NCBI RefSeq assembly: GCF_003590795.1
Contig: NZ_QYUL01000001.1
Coordinates: 2,125,001 to 2,189,000, forward strand
From: Azospirillum cavernae
GTDB lineage: Bacteria; Pseudomonadota; Alphaproteobacteria; Azospirillales; Azospirillaceae
Length of the DNA stretch: 64,000 nt
Direction of reading: 5' to 3'
Shown piece after piece: positions 17,561 to 26,757 of the stretch (the stretch's first letter is position 1; each line of letters starts with the position of its first letter). Below the pieces are notes generated by a model that was not told the DNA's origin, did no database searches, and saw nothing but the letters and a program-made list of their open reading frames with translations. The position numbers were made by a program, and so were the translations under genes.

Positions 17561-19066
17561 TCAGCCGCGCTCCACACGATCACGGCCCGCCTGCTTTGCG
17601 GCGTAAAGCGCGCTGTCGGCGCGGCGCAGGGTCTGCTCGATGGACGCCTCATCCGGCAGCCAGTTGGCGACGCCGATGCTTCCGGTGATCGGCACGGCCC
17701 GCCCTTCCGCCAGAACCGGAGTCTGGGCCAGCGACGCGCGCACCCGTTCGGCGACGATGGAGGTTCCCTCCTCGTCGGTTTCCGGCAGCAGAACGACGAA
17801 CTCCTCGCCGCCAAAGCGCGCGATGTGGTCCGACGCCCGCAAGGCTTCGCGCGTGCGCTTGACCACCGTGCGCAACACCTCGTCCCCCGCCGCATGGCCG
17901 TAGGTGTCGTTGACCAGCTTGAAGCGGTCCAGGTCGAGCAGAAAGATCCCCAGATGGCGGCCATAGCGGCGCGCGCGGCCCAATTCCGCCCCAGCCAGCT
18001 CCAGAAAACGGCGGCGGTTCCACACCCCGGTCAGCGGATCGAGCGTCGCCAGCCGGTTCAGCCGGGCGTTCGCCTCCTCCAGCGCGCGGGTGCGTTCGGC
18101 AACCCGAAGCTCCAGCGTTTCGTTCGCCTCACGCAACCGCTCATACAGGCTGACGTTGGAAAAGCTGATGGCGATCTTGGACGCGAACACCTCGACCAGC
18201 GCCCGGTCCACCCCATCCAGCGGGCGGTCGGTGTGGATCCAGGCCGCCACCTCATGCCCGTCCGGCACGCGGATGTAAAGGGTGGAGCCATCAGGGCCAT
18301 AAACCCCGCGCTTGCTGCGAAACGCCTCGCTGATCCCGGCGACGACGGTGGGGTTGAGCGCGGCGTCGGGGTTGTCCACCGCGTCGGCGTAGCGCCCGGC
18401 CCCGGCCAGCACGGTCAGCGCGCCGCTCTCCGGCTCACGCTGGGCGCACAGGATGGCGTCGGGCTTGACCCGCAGCACGCCGGACAGTTGCGTCAACACC
18501 CCCGCCGCGAATTGCTGCATGCTGCGCAGCTCGAACAGGCGGTCGGTGGATTGAATGATCTGTTGCAGGCCGCGCCGGTTGGTTTCCAGCGCCACGATGT
18601 CGGTGTAGGCGCGCAGGGCCGCGACCACGCTGGTGAACAGCTTTTGCGAGGTCAGCTCCGACTTGCCTTTGTAATCATTGATGTCATAGGCCAGGACCAC
18701 ATCCTCTTCCGGGGCCTGCCCCGGTTGGCCGGTGCGCAGGATGATGCGGATCGCCTGGTTGCCGATCTCCTCACGGATGGTGCGGACCAGCCGCAACCCG
18801 GCGTCCTCCGTCTCCATCACGACGTCGAGCAGGATGATGGCGATGTCCGGCGTCTCGCGCAAAACCCGTTCCGCGTCCGCCGCCGACAAACAATTCAGCA
18901 GCTTCAGCGGGCGCCCGCGATAGCGCAGCCGGGTCAAGACCAAACGGGTGACGGCGTGGACCTCCGGCTCGTCATCGACGACCAGCACGAGCCAAGGGTC
19001 GGCTTCGCTGGCCGCCATGACAGGTCGAGCGACGTCGTCTTGGACAAACAGATCTTCGTTGGACAT
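17561..19066 (-). CDS. Response regulator with DUF3369 sensor and GGDEF diguanylate cyclase domain
   Basis: 501 residues from ATG 19066. Domains in order: receiver (about 25-145) with the acidic pair in VVDDEPEVH and phospho-acceptor aspartate in IILLDVVME; DUF3369 GAF-like domain (about 165-300; L-F-E-L-R-S-M-Q-Q-F-A-A-G-V-L-T-Q-L); a short coiled-coil linker (LYERLREANETLELRVAERT); and a GGDEF domain with FGGEEF, D-x-D-x-F-K and N-D-x-x-G-H-x-x-G-D. The active-site motif is intact, so it should make cyclic di-GMP upon phosphorylation. No paired histidine kinase is adjacent. The upstream 48 bases to the next in-frame ATG were excluded as not receiver-like. Confidence 0.85.
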   Translation of the reverse strand: MSNEDLFVQDDVARPVMAASEADPWLVLVVDDEPEVHAVTRLVLTRLRYRGRPLKLLNCLSAADAERVLRETPDIAIILLDVVMETEDAGLRLVRTIREEIGNQAIRIILRTGQPGQAPEEDVVLAYDINDYKGKSELTSQKLFTSVVAALRAYTDIVALETNRRGLQQIIQSTDRLFELRSMQQFAAGVLTQLSGVLRVKPDAILCAQREPESGALTVLAGAGRYADAVDNPDAALNPTVVAGISEAFRSKRGVYGPDGSTLYIRVPDGHEVAAWIHTDRPLDGVDRALVEVFASKIAISFSNVSLYERLREANETLELRVAERTRALEEANARLNRLATLDPLTGVWNRRRFLELAGAELGRARRYGRHLGIFLLDLDRFKLVNDTYGHAAGDEVLRTVVKRTREALRASDHIARFGGEEFVVLLPETDEEGTSIVAERVRASLAQTPVLAEGRAVPITGSIGVANWLPDEASIEQTLRRADSALYAAKQAGRDRVERG

Positions 19067-19361
19067 GGCCCCCCGGCTCGGGAAACATCTTGGCACACGT
19101 TGGGATGGAAGCATTTAGCCAATGGCGATGCAACGGTTCCGAACCCTAATTGCGCCGGGAGCCACCCCAGCGCCCGATTGCGGGAAAGTCCTGGAAAGAC
19201 GCTCAGGATTTGATTGTCGAATTCGGGAGCCATTCCACCAGACTCCGCGTTTCTCATTCGGCTCTTGCCTTGCGGCGCGTCGCCGCATTAGGGATCGAAG
19301 GCGCGATGCAAGGCCGCCCCCACAAACACCCCCCAAGGGGCGACAAGCGACAGGAACGCCG

Positions 19362-21254
19362 ATGGAAGCCAGCATGACCGACCGCGAGCACACGACCAAG
19401 CTGCGCGCCATGACGCTGGGGGCGCTGGGCGTCGTCTATGGCGACATCGGCACCAGCCCGCTCTACACCCTGCGCGAATGCCTGACCCAGGGGGGCGGCT
19501 TCGATCTGTCGCCCGGCATCATTCTGGGCGTGCTGTCGCTGATTTTCTGGGCGCTCATCATCACGGTCACGGTCAAATACGTCGTCTTCGTCATGCGCGC
19601 CGACAACCAGGGCGAAGGCGGCATTCTGGCGCTGACCGCGCTGGCTCTGCGCGGCATGCGGCCCGGTCATCGGAAAACCCGCGCGGTGATGGCCATCGGC
19701 ATCGTCGGAGCGGCGCTGTTCTACGGCGACAGCGTCATCACCCCCGCCATTTCGGTGTTGAGCGCGGTGGAAGGGTTGAAGGTGGTCGAGCCGGTGTTTG
19801 ACGAATACGTCATCCCAATCACCGTCACCATCCTGATCGGCCTGTTCGTCCTGCAAAGCTTCGGGACGGAGCGGGTTGGCAAACTGTTCGGTCCGGTGAT
19901 GCTGCTGTGGTTCGCCGTGCTGGCCGTTATGGGGGGCAGCCAGATCGTTCAATACCCGGCGGTTCTCGGCGCGGTGTGGCCGGGCCACGCGGTGGAGATG
20001 CTGCTCACCCATGGCTGGAAAGGCTTCCTGCTGCTGGGCGCGGTGGTTCTCGCGGTGACGGGCGGCGAGGCGCTCTACGCCGACATGGGGCATTTCGGGC
20101 GCAAGCCGATCCGGCTGGCGTGGTTCGCGCTGGTCCTGCCCTCCCTGCTGCTGTGTTACTTCGGCCAGGGGGCCTTGCTGCTGCGCGAGCCGGAAGCCAT
20201 CGAAAACCCCTTCTTCCATCTGGCCCCGGATTGGGCGCAATTGCCGCTGGTGCTGCTGGCCACCGCCGCCACGGTGATCGCCGGTCAGGCGGTCATCACC
20301 GGGGCCTATTCGGTGACGTTGCAGGCGATGCATCTGCGCTATCTGCCGCGCATGGAGGTCCGCCACACGTCGGAGCATGAGAAGGGCCAGATCTACATGC
20401 CTCAGATCAACTGGGTGCTGCTGATCGGCGTGCTGGCCCTGGTGCTGACCTTCAAGACGTCGAGCAATCTGGCCGCCGCCTACGGCATCGCCGTGACCGG
20501 CACCATGGTCGCCACCACCCTGCTGGCCTACAAGGTCGCCCGCAGCCTGGGCCGCTGGCCACTGTGGCAGGCGATTTTGGCCGCCCTGGTCTTCCTGACG
20601 GTCGACGCCGCCTTTTTCCTGTCGAACCTCATCAAGGTGGAAGACGGCGGTTGGTTCCCGCTGGTCATCGGCGCGCTGGTCTTCCTGCTGATGGCGACGT
20701 GGCGGGCCGGGCGCGAGGTGGTGCGGCAACGGCTGGCTGAAGACGCGCTGCCGCTCGATTCCCTGCTGGAACGTCTGCGCGGCGGCTCGATCCAACGGGT
20801 TCCGGGAACGGCGGTGTTTCTGACCGGCAACCCGCGCGGCCTGCCGCCCGGACTGCTGCACAGCCTGAAGCATTACAAGGTGCTGCACCAGCGCGTCGTC
20901 CTGCTGACTGTGGACATCGAGGACGTGCCGCATGTGCCCGACGCCCAGCGGTTCGAGTTGAAACCCTATTCGGCGGGCTTCTACCGGCTCATCATCCATT
21001 TCGGCTTCAAGGACGAGCCGGACCTTCCCAACGCGCTGGAAAAGAAGAAGATCCCCGGCCTGCCCTTCGAGTCGATGGAGACCACCTATTTCGTCAGCCG
21101 CGAAACGCTGATCCGCTCGCGGCTGGCCATCGGTCTGCCGAAATGGCAGGAGCCAATCTTCGTCTTCCTGTCCAAGCTGTCGGCCAGCCCGTCGGAATAT
21201 TTCTGCATTCCGCCCAACCGGGTGGTCGAATTGGGCATGCAGGTGGAAATCTGA
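19362..21254 (+). CDS. kup: Low-affinity potassium uptake transporter, Kup/HAK family
   Basis: 630 residues. The Kup signature G-A-L-G-V-V-Y-G-D-I-G-T-S-P-L-Y opens the first membrane segment at about residues 20-35, followed by eleven or so further hydrophobic segments to about residue 450 (for example DNQGEGGILALTALAL, IVGAALFYGDSVITPAISVL, GSQIVQYPAVLGAVWPGHAV). The C-terminal about 170 residues are cytoplasmic. K+/H+ symport across the inner membrane is the known role. ATG 19362 has AGGAA upstream; a second ATG at 19374 is possible. It is a single gene. The 295 bases upstream hold no convincing ORF. Confidence 0.92.
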   Translation: MEASMTDREHTTKLRAMTLGALGVVYGDIGTSPLYTLRECLTQGGGFDLSPGIILGVLSLIFWALIITVTVKYVVFVMRADNQGEGGILALTALALRGMRPGHRKTRAVMAIGIVGAALFYGDSVITPAISVLSAVEGLKVVEPVFDEYVIPITVTILIGLFVLQSFGTERVGKLFGPVMLLWFAVLAVMGGSQIVQYPAVLGAVWPGHAVEMLLTHGWKGFLLLGAVVLAVTGGEALYADMGHFGRKPIRLAWFALVLPSLLLCYFGQGALLLREPEAIENPFFHLAPDWAQLPLVLLATAATVIAGQAVITGAYSVTLQAMHLRYLPRMEVRHTSEHEKGQIYMPQINWVLLIGVLALVLTFKTSSNLAAAYGIAVTGTMVATTLLAYKVARSLGRWPLWQAILAALVFLTVDAAFFLSNLIKVEDGGWFPLVIGALVFLLMATWRAGREVVRQRLAEDALPLDSLLERLRGGSIQRVPGTAVFLTGNPRGLPPGLLHSLKHYKVLHQRVVLLTVDIEDVPHVPDAQRFELKPYSAGFYRLIIHFGFKDEPDLPNALEKKKIPGLPFESMETTYFVSRETLIRSRLAIGLPKWQEPIFVFLSKLSASPSEYFCIPPNRVVELGMQVEI

Positions 21255-21344
21255 TCCACCCTGTCCAAAGGCGCGGGCCGGAGGGGGGCGGAACGCCGCA
21301 TGGGTTCCGCCGCCTCAGGTGGAAACGCTGGCCTTACTTGGTTA

Positions 21345-21399
21345 AAACTGCCGGTCAAAACTGCCGATCAAGGCCGGATGGCGGCAGGAACTGCCGATC
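21345..21399 (+). repeat. Three short direct repeats after kup
   Basis: AACTGCCGGTC (21346-21356), AACTGCCGATC (21359-21369) and AACTGCCGATC (21389-21399), in the 174-base gap between kup and the convergent small gene. They are spaced about 13 and 30 bases apart. The role is unknown; they could be regulatory or simply a local duplication. Confidence 0.5.
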
Positions 21400-21428
21400 C
21401 GCTGAAAAACGACCGCCGCCGTTCCCGC

Positions 21429-21683
21429 TCACCAGACGATGGAAACGGGCGGCTTGTAGGGCGACGCCGCGAACATGTTGCGGATGGCGAACTCAATCTT
21501 GATCTGCGCCTCGGATTTTTTGACGAAGGACAGATCAATATCGCCCAAAGACTTCACCACGCAGCCAGACCGGCTGAGATTGCGCAGAGCCGCTTCGGAC
21601 TGCTTTTGCTTTCCTTCGGATATGGCGGTGATGGTCGCCAACCCTTCCGGCGGTCGCACGACATAGAGGTCGAATTTCGGCAT
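21429..21683 (-). CDS. Small protein of unknown function (84 aa)
   Basis: 84 residues from ATG 21683, with GGAGAGG six bases upstream, a strong ribosome site. It begins MPKFDLYVVRPPEG and contains a basic/amphipathic middle. No membrane segment or known motif is seen. It stands alone between kup and the type VI genes, convergent with the former. Codon use is normal for the region. Confidence 0.55.
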   Translation of the reverse strand: MPKFDLYVVRPPEGLATITAISEGKQKQSEAALRNLSRSGCVVKSLGDIDLSFVKKSEAQIKIEFAIRNMFAASPYKPPVSIVW

Positions 21684-21834
21684 GAGCCTCTCCATTGGCG
21701 AAATGTCGCACCACTCCACGCAAAGGCCGGGCCAATTGTCGGCCTCGCCAACGCCGGATGGATGTCTTCACCGGGGCTTGCCTGCTATACCTCTGCTCGA
21801 GAGAGGTGGCCTGTGAACGGAAAGACCGGAGAGC

Positions 21835-23265
21835 ATGGGTTTGGATGACCGTTTCGCCAACGGCGGGCCGTGGCTTGAATCCCGCCGGGACGGCGCGACG
21901 CCGGACGGAACGCGGCGGGAGCCGCGCGTCGCCCAACGACCCATGCCGAATTTTCTGACCGCCCGCCAATCCGATCCCGACGCGCCGCCGCCCGCGCCTT
22001 TGCCAGCACGGCTTGGCCCCCCGCCGCTTGAACCGCTCTCGGCCCCGCCGACGACGCCACCCGCCCCCGCCGCCTTTCTGCCCGAACCCCGGCTGCGCGA
22101 CGCCTTGAACCCGCTGCTGAGCGCCGCCGCCCCGGTGTTGGCGCTGGCCGCCTCCCTGCGCGACCGCGCCACCCACGAGAATCCCGACGGCGTGCGCGAC
22201 TTGGCTCTGGCCGCCCTGCGCCGCTTCGAGTCCGACGGCGCCGCCGCCGGATTGGTCCATGAGGAGTTGCGGGTCGCCCGCTTCGCGCTCTGCGCCACCT
22301 TGGACGATGTGGTCCGCGCCACGCCCTGGGGCGCCCGCTGCGCCTGGGCGCAGGAGGGGTTGACGGCGCAGGTCGATCCCGACGCGGGCGGCCCCGACCG
22401 GCTGTTCGAGCTGCTCGACACCATGCTGGGCGACCCCCGGCTGCACCGCCGCGAGCTGGAGCTGTTTTACGCCTGCCTGTCGCTGGGCTTTGAGGGCAAA
22501 TACCGCGACAAGCCGCGCGGCGCCCATGATCTGGCCCATCTGCGCGACGAGCTGTACCGCATCCTGCGCCGGGCGCGCGGGGAGCGGGATCCCGCCCTCT
22601 CCCCCTCCTGGCGCGGCATGGTTGAACGTTTCCGCCCGCTGAGGGTGACGGTTCCATCCTGGATCGCTTGGGCGGCCATGGCGCTGGCGCTGGCCGTTCT
22701 TTATGGGCAATTGTCGGCCTCGCTGGCCCGGCGGGCGGAGCCGGTGGCGGCCCGCATCGCCGCCCTGCTGCCCGACGGCCCCATCGAAATCGCCCGCCTC
22801 GCCCCGCCGCCGCCGCCAACCGCCGGCCCGGCCCTGATCGCCCGCGTCACCGGCCTGCTGGCCCCGGAAATCCGCAGCAACGCGGTGGAGGTTCTGGCCG
22901 GGGAGGATGGCGCCCTGGTCATCCGCATTCCCGCCGCCGCCATGTTCGCCACCGGCAGCGAGGTGGTGAAGGCCCGCCACCGCGCCATCGTCGACCGCGT
23001 CGGCCAAGCGCTGGGGCCGGAATACGGCCATGTCATGGTGGTCGGCCACACCGACGACCAGACGCCGCGCACGGGCCGCTTCCCCAGCGCGCAAAGCCTG
23101 ACCGACGCGCGGGCCGACGCGGTGCGCAAGCTGCTGGAGCGCAGCCTTGGCCCCAACCGCCTGTCGGCGGAGGGGCGGGCCGACAGCGAACCCATCGCGC
23201 TGAACAGCACGCCCGCCGGGCGCGACTCCAACCGGCGGATCGACATCCGCCTCTACCCGCAGTAA
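21835..23265 (+). CDS. tssL: Type VI secretion membrane subunit TssL with C-terminal OmpA domain
   Basis: 476 residues. Residues 1-85 are proline-rich and disordered; the DotU domain covers about 85-250 and holds the hallmark F-Y-A-C-L-S-L-G-F-E-G-K-Y-R near 211-224. One membrane segment lies at about 273-291, then a periplasmic OmpA-like domain (about 315-476) with VVGHTDDQ and NRRIDIRL for peptidoglycan binding. This is the extended TssL form that anchors the baseplate-membrane complex to the cell wall without a separate TagL. GGAG lies close before ATG. It is followed ten bases later by tssM. Confidence 0.88.
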   Translation: MGLDDRFANGGPWLESRRDGATPDGTRREPRVAQRPMPNFLTARQSDPDAPPPAPLPARLGPPPLEPLSAPPTTPPAPAAFLPEPRLRDALNPLLSAAAPVLALAASLRDRATHENPDGVRDLALAALRRFESDGAAAGLVHEELRVARFALCATLDDVVRATPWGARCAWAQEGLTAQVDPDAGGPDRLFELLDTMLGDPRLHRRELELFYACLSLGFEGKYRDKPRGAHDLAHLRDELYRILRRARGERDPALSPSWRGMVERFRPLRVTVPSWIAWAAMALALAVLYGQLSASLARRAEPVAARIAALLPDGPIEIARLAPPPPPTAGPALIARVTGLLAPEIRSNAVEVLAGEDGALVIRIPAAAMFATGSEVVKARHRAIVDRVGQALGPEYGHVMVVGHTDDQTPRTGRFPSAQSLTDARADAVRKLLERSLGPNRLSAEGRADSEPIALNSTPAGRDSNRRIDIRLYPQ

Positions 23266-23275
23266 GGCGGTTGCG

Positions 23276-25300
23276 ATGCGTCTGCCGACCCTGCCCCTTC
23301 CCGAACCGCTGCGCCGCCTCGCCAACCCGGCGGGCGGCTCCGCCTTCCCCATCGCCGGTATGCCCGCCGCGCTGCCGACCCGCGTGCGCTGGGGCGTGTC
23401 GCTGGGCGGGGCGGCGCTGCTTGGCCTGATCGGCTGGCTGGTGGTGCCGCATCTGGCCGACACCGATTGGACGGTGCGGCTTTTGCCCCTGCTGGCCGCC
23501 CTGGTCGGTTGGGTCGCCGCCAACCGTCACATCGACGCCCACGAGCGCGCCGCCAACGCCAAGCTGGTGGAGGCGTTGGCCGCCGCCCACGACCCCGAAC
23601 TGCGCGCCTCGCTGGACGAAATCGGCGCCGTGCGCCAGCGGTTCGACGCGGTTCTCGCCCGGCTGAAGACGCAGCGCTTCGGCGCCGGGTGGACCGGGCG
23701 TTACCTCTATCAACTGCCCTGGTATCTGGTGATCGGCGCGCCCGGTTCGGGAAAATCCACCGCGCTCGCCAACGCCCGGTTGGGAACCCCGCTGGCCAGC
23801 GGCGACATCGCCGAGCCGATTTCCAATCTGGGCGGCACCCGCAATTGCGACTGGTGGTTCACCGACCAAGCCGTTCTGATCGACACCGCCGGGCGCTACA
23901 CCACCCAGGACAGCCGCCGCGCCGTCGATGGCCGGGTGTGGTCCGGCCTGCTCGACCTGTTGAAGGAGCACCGCCCCCGCCAGCCCGCCAACGGCGTGCT
24001 GGTGACGCTCAGCCTGCCTGATCTGGCGCATTGGAGCACGACCGAGCGGCGCGGCCACGCCATCACCATCCGCCAGCGCTTGACGGAACTGCGGGCGCAG
24101 TTTGGTCTGCGCGCGCCGGTCTATGTCCTGCTGACCAAGGCCGATCTGGTCGAGGGCTTCGCCACCTTCTTCGACCCGCTCGACCGCGCGGGCCGCACCC
24201 AAATCTGGGGCATGACCTTCCCCGCCGAGGAATCGCTGGCCGGGCCGCTGCCCGCCTTTCACGGCCTGTTCGCCGGGCTGGTCCAGCGGCTGGACGAGCG
24301 GCTGCTCGAACGGTTGCATCAGGAGCCGGACATCCAGAGGCGTTCCGCCGCCTTCGCCTTTCCTCTGCGCGTCGCCGAACTGGAACCGGCCTTGGCCGAT
24401 TTGATCGGCACCGCCTTTTCATCCGACGCGGCGGAGGGCGCGGCGCTGCTGCGCGGCGTCTATCTGACCAGCGCCACCCAGACGGTGCGCGGCCAGCCCG
24501 GCCCCGTGGTCGCGGCGGACGAGGACAGCGAAACCTATTTCCTCGACCGGCTGCTGCCCGAGGTGATTTTCCCGGAGGCGAATCTCGCCGGAGTCGACAG
24601 CGCGCTGGAGCAGGCCCGCCGCCGCGCCGCCACCCTGTCAGTGGGCGGGGCGCTGGCCGTCGGGCTGCTGCTGGGGGCCTTCTGGCTGTACAGCTACGGC
24701 GGCAACGCCGCGCTGCTGGCCCAGGCCGACGACGCCGCCGCCGGGGTGGAAGAGACGTTGCGCCCACTGAACACGCCGCCGCGTTCGCTGACGCGGGTGG
24801 ACGACACCGACGCCGCCGCCATCCTGCCCGCGCTGGACGCGCTGCGCGCCCTGCCGCTGGGCTATGCGGAGCGCGACCGTTGGGCGGCGCCCGGTTTGGC
24901 CGGTGGGCTGTATCAGGGCGCCCACATCGCCCCGCCCGCCGATCACGCCTATCAACGCGCCCTGCGCACCCTGTTCCTCGCCCGGTTGGTCCTACGATTG
25001 GAAGAGCAGTTGCGCACCAACTGGGCGCGGCCCGACATTCTGCGGCTGGCCCTGCGCGCTTATCGGATGGTCGGGGGGGAGGAGCCGATGGACTCCGCCT
25101 ATTTCGCCGAATGGCTGGCCATCGACTGGCAACGCACCCTGGCGGGACCGGCCAACGAGACCCGCCGCCGGGCGCTGGGCGACCATCTGGCCGCGCTGTT
25201 CGAGATCGGCTTCGCGCCGATCCCCATCGACGACGCGCTGGTCTCCCGCGTCAACGAGGTGCTGGCGCAAAACCAGCCGCCACGGTCGGCAGGCCCCTGA
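23276..25300 (+). CDS. tssM: Type VI secretion TssM (IcmF), C-terminally truncated
   Basis: 674 residues, against about 1,100-1,250 for TssM. Two membrane segments near 38-58 and 68-83, then the NTPase-like domain with Walker A G-A-P-G-S-G-K-S at 154-161 and further conserved blocks (ISNLGGTRNCDWWFTDQAVL, L-T-K-A-D-L-V-E-G-F). A third membrane segment lies near 455-475. The IcmF-related region follows (Y-R-M-V-G-G-E-E-P-M-D, W-L-A-I-D-W). The frame then stops after LAQNQPPRSAGP, so the periplasmic domain that contacts TssJ is missing. No continuation appears in other frames, because tagF begins on the stop codon (ATG overlaps TGA by one base). Probably an internal deletion that fused the tssM body to tagF. 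Confidence 0.8.
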   Translation: MRLPTLPLPEPLRRLANPAGGSAFPIAGMPAALPTRVRWGVSLGGAALLGLIGWLVVPHLADTDWTVRLLPLLAALVGWVAANRHIDAHERAANAKLVEALAAAHDPELRASLDEIGAVRQRFDAVLARLKTQRFGAGWTGRYLYQLPWYLVIGAPGSGKSTALANARLGTPLASGDIAEPISNLGGTRNCDWWFTDQAVLIDTAGRYTTQDSRRAVDGRVWSGLLDLLKEHRPRQPANGVLVTLSLPDLAHWSTTERRGHAITIRQRLTELRAQFGLRAPVYVLLTKADLVEGFATFFDPLDRAGRTQIWGMTFPAEESLAGPLPAFHGLFAGLVQRLDERLLERLHQEPDIQRRSAAFAFPLRVAELEPALADLIGTAFSSDAAEGAALLRGVYLTSATQTVRGQPGPVVAADEDSETYFLDRLLPEVIFPEANLAGVDSALEQARRRAATLSVGGALAVGLLLGAFWLYSYGGNAALLAQADDAAAGVEETLRPLNTPPRSLTRVDDTDAAAILPALDALRALPLGYAERDRWAAPGLAGGLYQGAHIAPPADHAYQRALRTLFLARLVLRLEEQLRTNWARPDILRLALRAYRMVGGEEPMDSAYFAEWLAIDWQRTLAGPANETRRRALGDHLAALFEIGFAPIPIDDALVSRVNEVLAQNQPPRSAGP

Positions 25301-26049
25301 TGGCCGCCGATCTGGCCCTGCGCACGTCCAGTAGTCGCCCAGCGGCGCCCGCCGCATGGCGTGGGGGCAGGGCCGGGGGCGGCTACGCGCGGGACCATTA
25401 CCCGCGCGGCGGCTTCTACGGCGTTGGCTTCCACGGCAAGCTGCCCGCGCGGGGCGATTTCGTCGGCCATGGCCTGCCGCGCGAGGTGTTGGAGCCGTGG
25501 GACGATTGGCTGTCGCGCGCGCTGGGCGAGGCCGGGCGGCGGTTGGGCGGCGGCTGGGAGCGGGCCTTCGCCGCCGCGCCCGTCTGGCGCTTCGCTTTGT
25601 CGGCGGGACTGTGCGGCGACACCCCGTTGGTCGGGCTGCTGACGCCCAGCGCCGACCGGGTCGGGCGGCTCTACCCCTTCACGCTGGCCGCCACCCTGCC
25701 CGACACGGTCGATCTCGCCGCCGCCCCCGCCGCCTGCGCCGCCTGGTTCACCCGCGCTGAAGCGGTCGCCGACGACGCCTGCCGCGCCGGGGCCGACGTG
25801 GAAGGGCTGCCCGCACGCCTCGCCATCCTCGGACGCCCGGAACCGGAGCGCGTCCATCCCGCCTCCATCGCCATGGTCGAACGTCTGGCCGGGCCGCTGT
25901 CGGCGGGATCGAGCCTGTGGTGGACGCGCGGCGGCGGACGGGTCGCGCCGTCGTTGCTGTCCTGCCACGGCCTGCCCGGCGGCGCCCGCCTGACCGCCTT
26001 CCTGGACGGCGCATGGGAACGCTGGGGCTGGGAGGACGCGGGGGAGTGA
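25300..26049 (+). CDS. tagF: Type VI secretion-associated protein TagF
   Basis: 249 residues. The TagF domain starts at about residue 42 with V-G-F-H-G-K-L-P-A-R-G-D-F-V and includes W-x-x-W-L, R-L-Y-P-F-T-L-A and SLWWTRGGG. TagF is a post-translational brake on the secretion apparatus. The first 40 residues, rich in Ala, Arg and Gly, are not part of the normal family and may be left over from the tssM deletion junction. The start codon overlaps the tssM stop, so translation is coupled. An inverted-repeat element with an IS630 copy begins 44 bases after the stop. Confidence 0.8.
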   Translation: MAADLALRTSSSRPAAPAAWRGGRAGGGYARDHYPRGGFYGVGFHGKLPARGDFVGHGLPREVLEPWDDWLSRALGEAGRRLGGGWERAFAAAPVWRFALSAGLCGDTPLVGLLTPSADRVGRLYPFTLAATLPDTVDLAAAPAACAAWFTRAEAVADDACRAGADVEGLPARLAILGRPEPERVHPASIAMVERLAGPLSAGSSLWWTRGGGRVAPSLLSCHGLPGGARLTAFLDGAWERWGWEDAGE

Positions 26050-26093
26050 GGGGGGCGTTGTGGTTGGGAACGGCTTGGCAAGGCGCGATTTGT

Positions 26094-26138
26094 GGGGTTT
26101 TTATTTTGACACCGATGGACACAGATAAACACAGATTA
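26094..26138 (+). repeat. Left arm of long inverted-repeat element
   Basis: GGGG-T-rich start, then GACACCGATGGACACAGATA and AACACAGATTA. The reverse complement recurs at 27328-27370 with one or two mismatches. Repeats with the theme CACAGAT/ATCTGTG are known as widespread intergenic elements in many bacteria. The IS630 copy inserts at the TA closing this arm. Confidence 0.75.
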
Positions 26139-26151
26139 GAGCATCGAGCGC

Positions 26152-26757
26152 TTAATCTGGCGCATATCCAGCGTGCTTGAGGTAGTTCCAGCATTCCTCA
26201 TGCGTATAGAGGTCACAGATGGAGCCGACGGCATTCCAGAGTTCCTCAATGGTGCGTGCGCCGATGCGTCGGAGATGTGCCTTGAGCTTGGCGAAGGCCA
26301 TCTCGATGGGGTTGAGGTCGGGGCTGTAGGGGGGCAGAAAAAGGAACCAGGCTCCTTTTTCTTTGAGGATGGCTTTGGCCTTTTCGCTTTTGTGGCTGGA
26401 CAGGTTGTCGAGGATGACGACGTCGCCCGGTCGCAGGGTGGGGGCAAGCTGGGTCTCGACATAGGTTTCGAAGAGAACCTTGTTCATCGCGCCCTTGATG
26501 ATCCAGGGGGCGGTAAGGCCATCGCAACGCAAGGCGGCGATGAAGGTCTGGGCGCCCCAATGGCCGAATGGCGCTTTGGCCTTGAACCGCTGGCCGCGCT
26601 TGGCTCGCCCGCGCAGCCGGGTCATCTTGGTGGTGGTGGCGGTTTCGTCGAGGAACACCAACCGATCCGGTTCCTCGCGCATCCGGGGCTGGCGGTGGCT
26701 TCGCCACGTCCGACGGTCATCAGCGACATCAGCGCGACCGGCTTCGGTCGCCAGCAC
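26152..26757 (-). CDS. IS630 transposase, catalytic part (orfB)
   Basis: DDE-superfamily endonuclease half of the transposase. Visible blocks: V-F-L-D-E-T (first Asp), GDVVILDNLSSHKS (second Asp in ILDN), and LPPYSPDLNPIEMAFAKLK (third acidic residue, E in NPIE), the usual IS630 C-terminal signature. The frame opens upstream across the A8 tract (plus-strand T8 at 26760-26767) and lies in +1 relative to the helix-turn-helix frame, so the working enzyme is expected as a frameshift fusion. The GTG at 26757 is only the first start-like codon, not a convincing start. Confidence 0.82.
   Translation of the reverse strand: MLATEAGRADVADDRRTWRSHRQPRMREEPDRLVFLDETATTTKMTRLRGRAKRGQRFKAKAPFGHWGAQTFIAALRCDGLTAPWIIKGAMNKVLFETYVETQLAPTLRPGDVVILDNLSSHKSEKAKAILKEKGAWFLFLPPYSPDLNPIEMAFAKLKAHLRRIGARTIEELWNAVGSICDLYTHEECWNYLKHAGYAPD

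Noticed and set aside
17441..19213. 590-codon plus-strand frame opposite the diguanylate cyclase gene
   Set aside because: Antisense shadow; receiver, DUF3369 and GGDEF motifs are all on the minus strand.
25300..25420. Frameshift as the cause of the short TssM
   Set aside because: The roughly 450 missing residues are not present in any frame before TagF begins, so a deletion is more likely than a simple frameshift.
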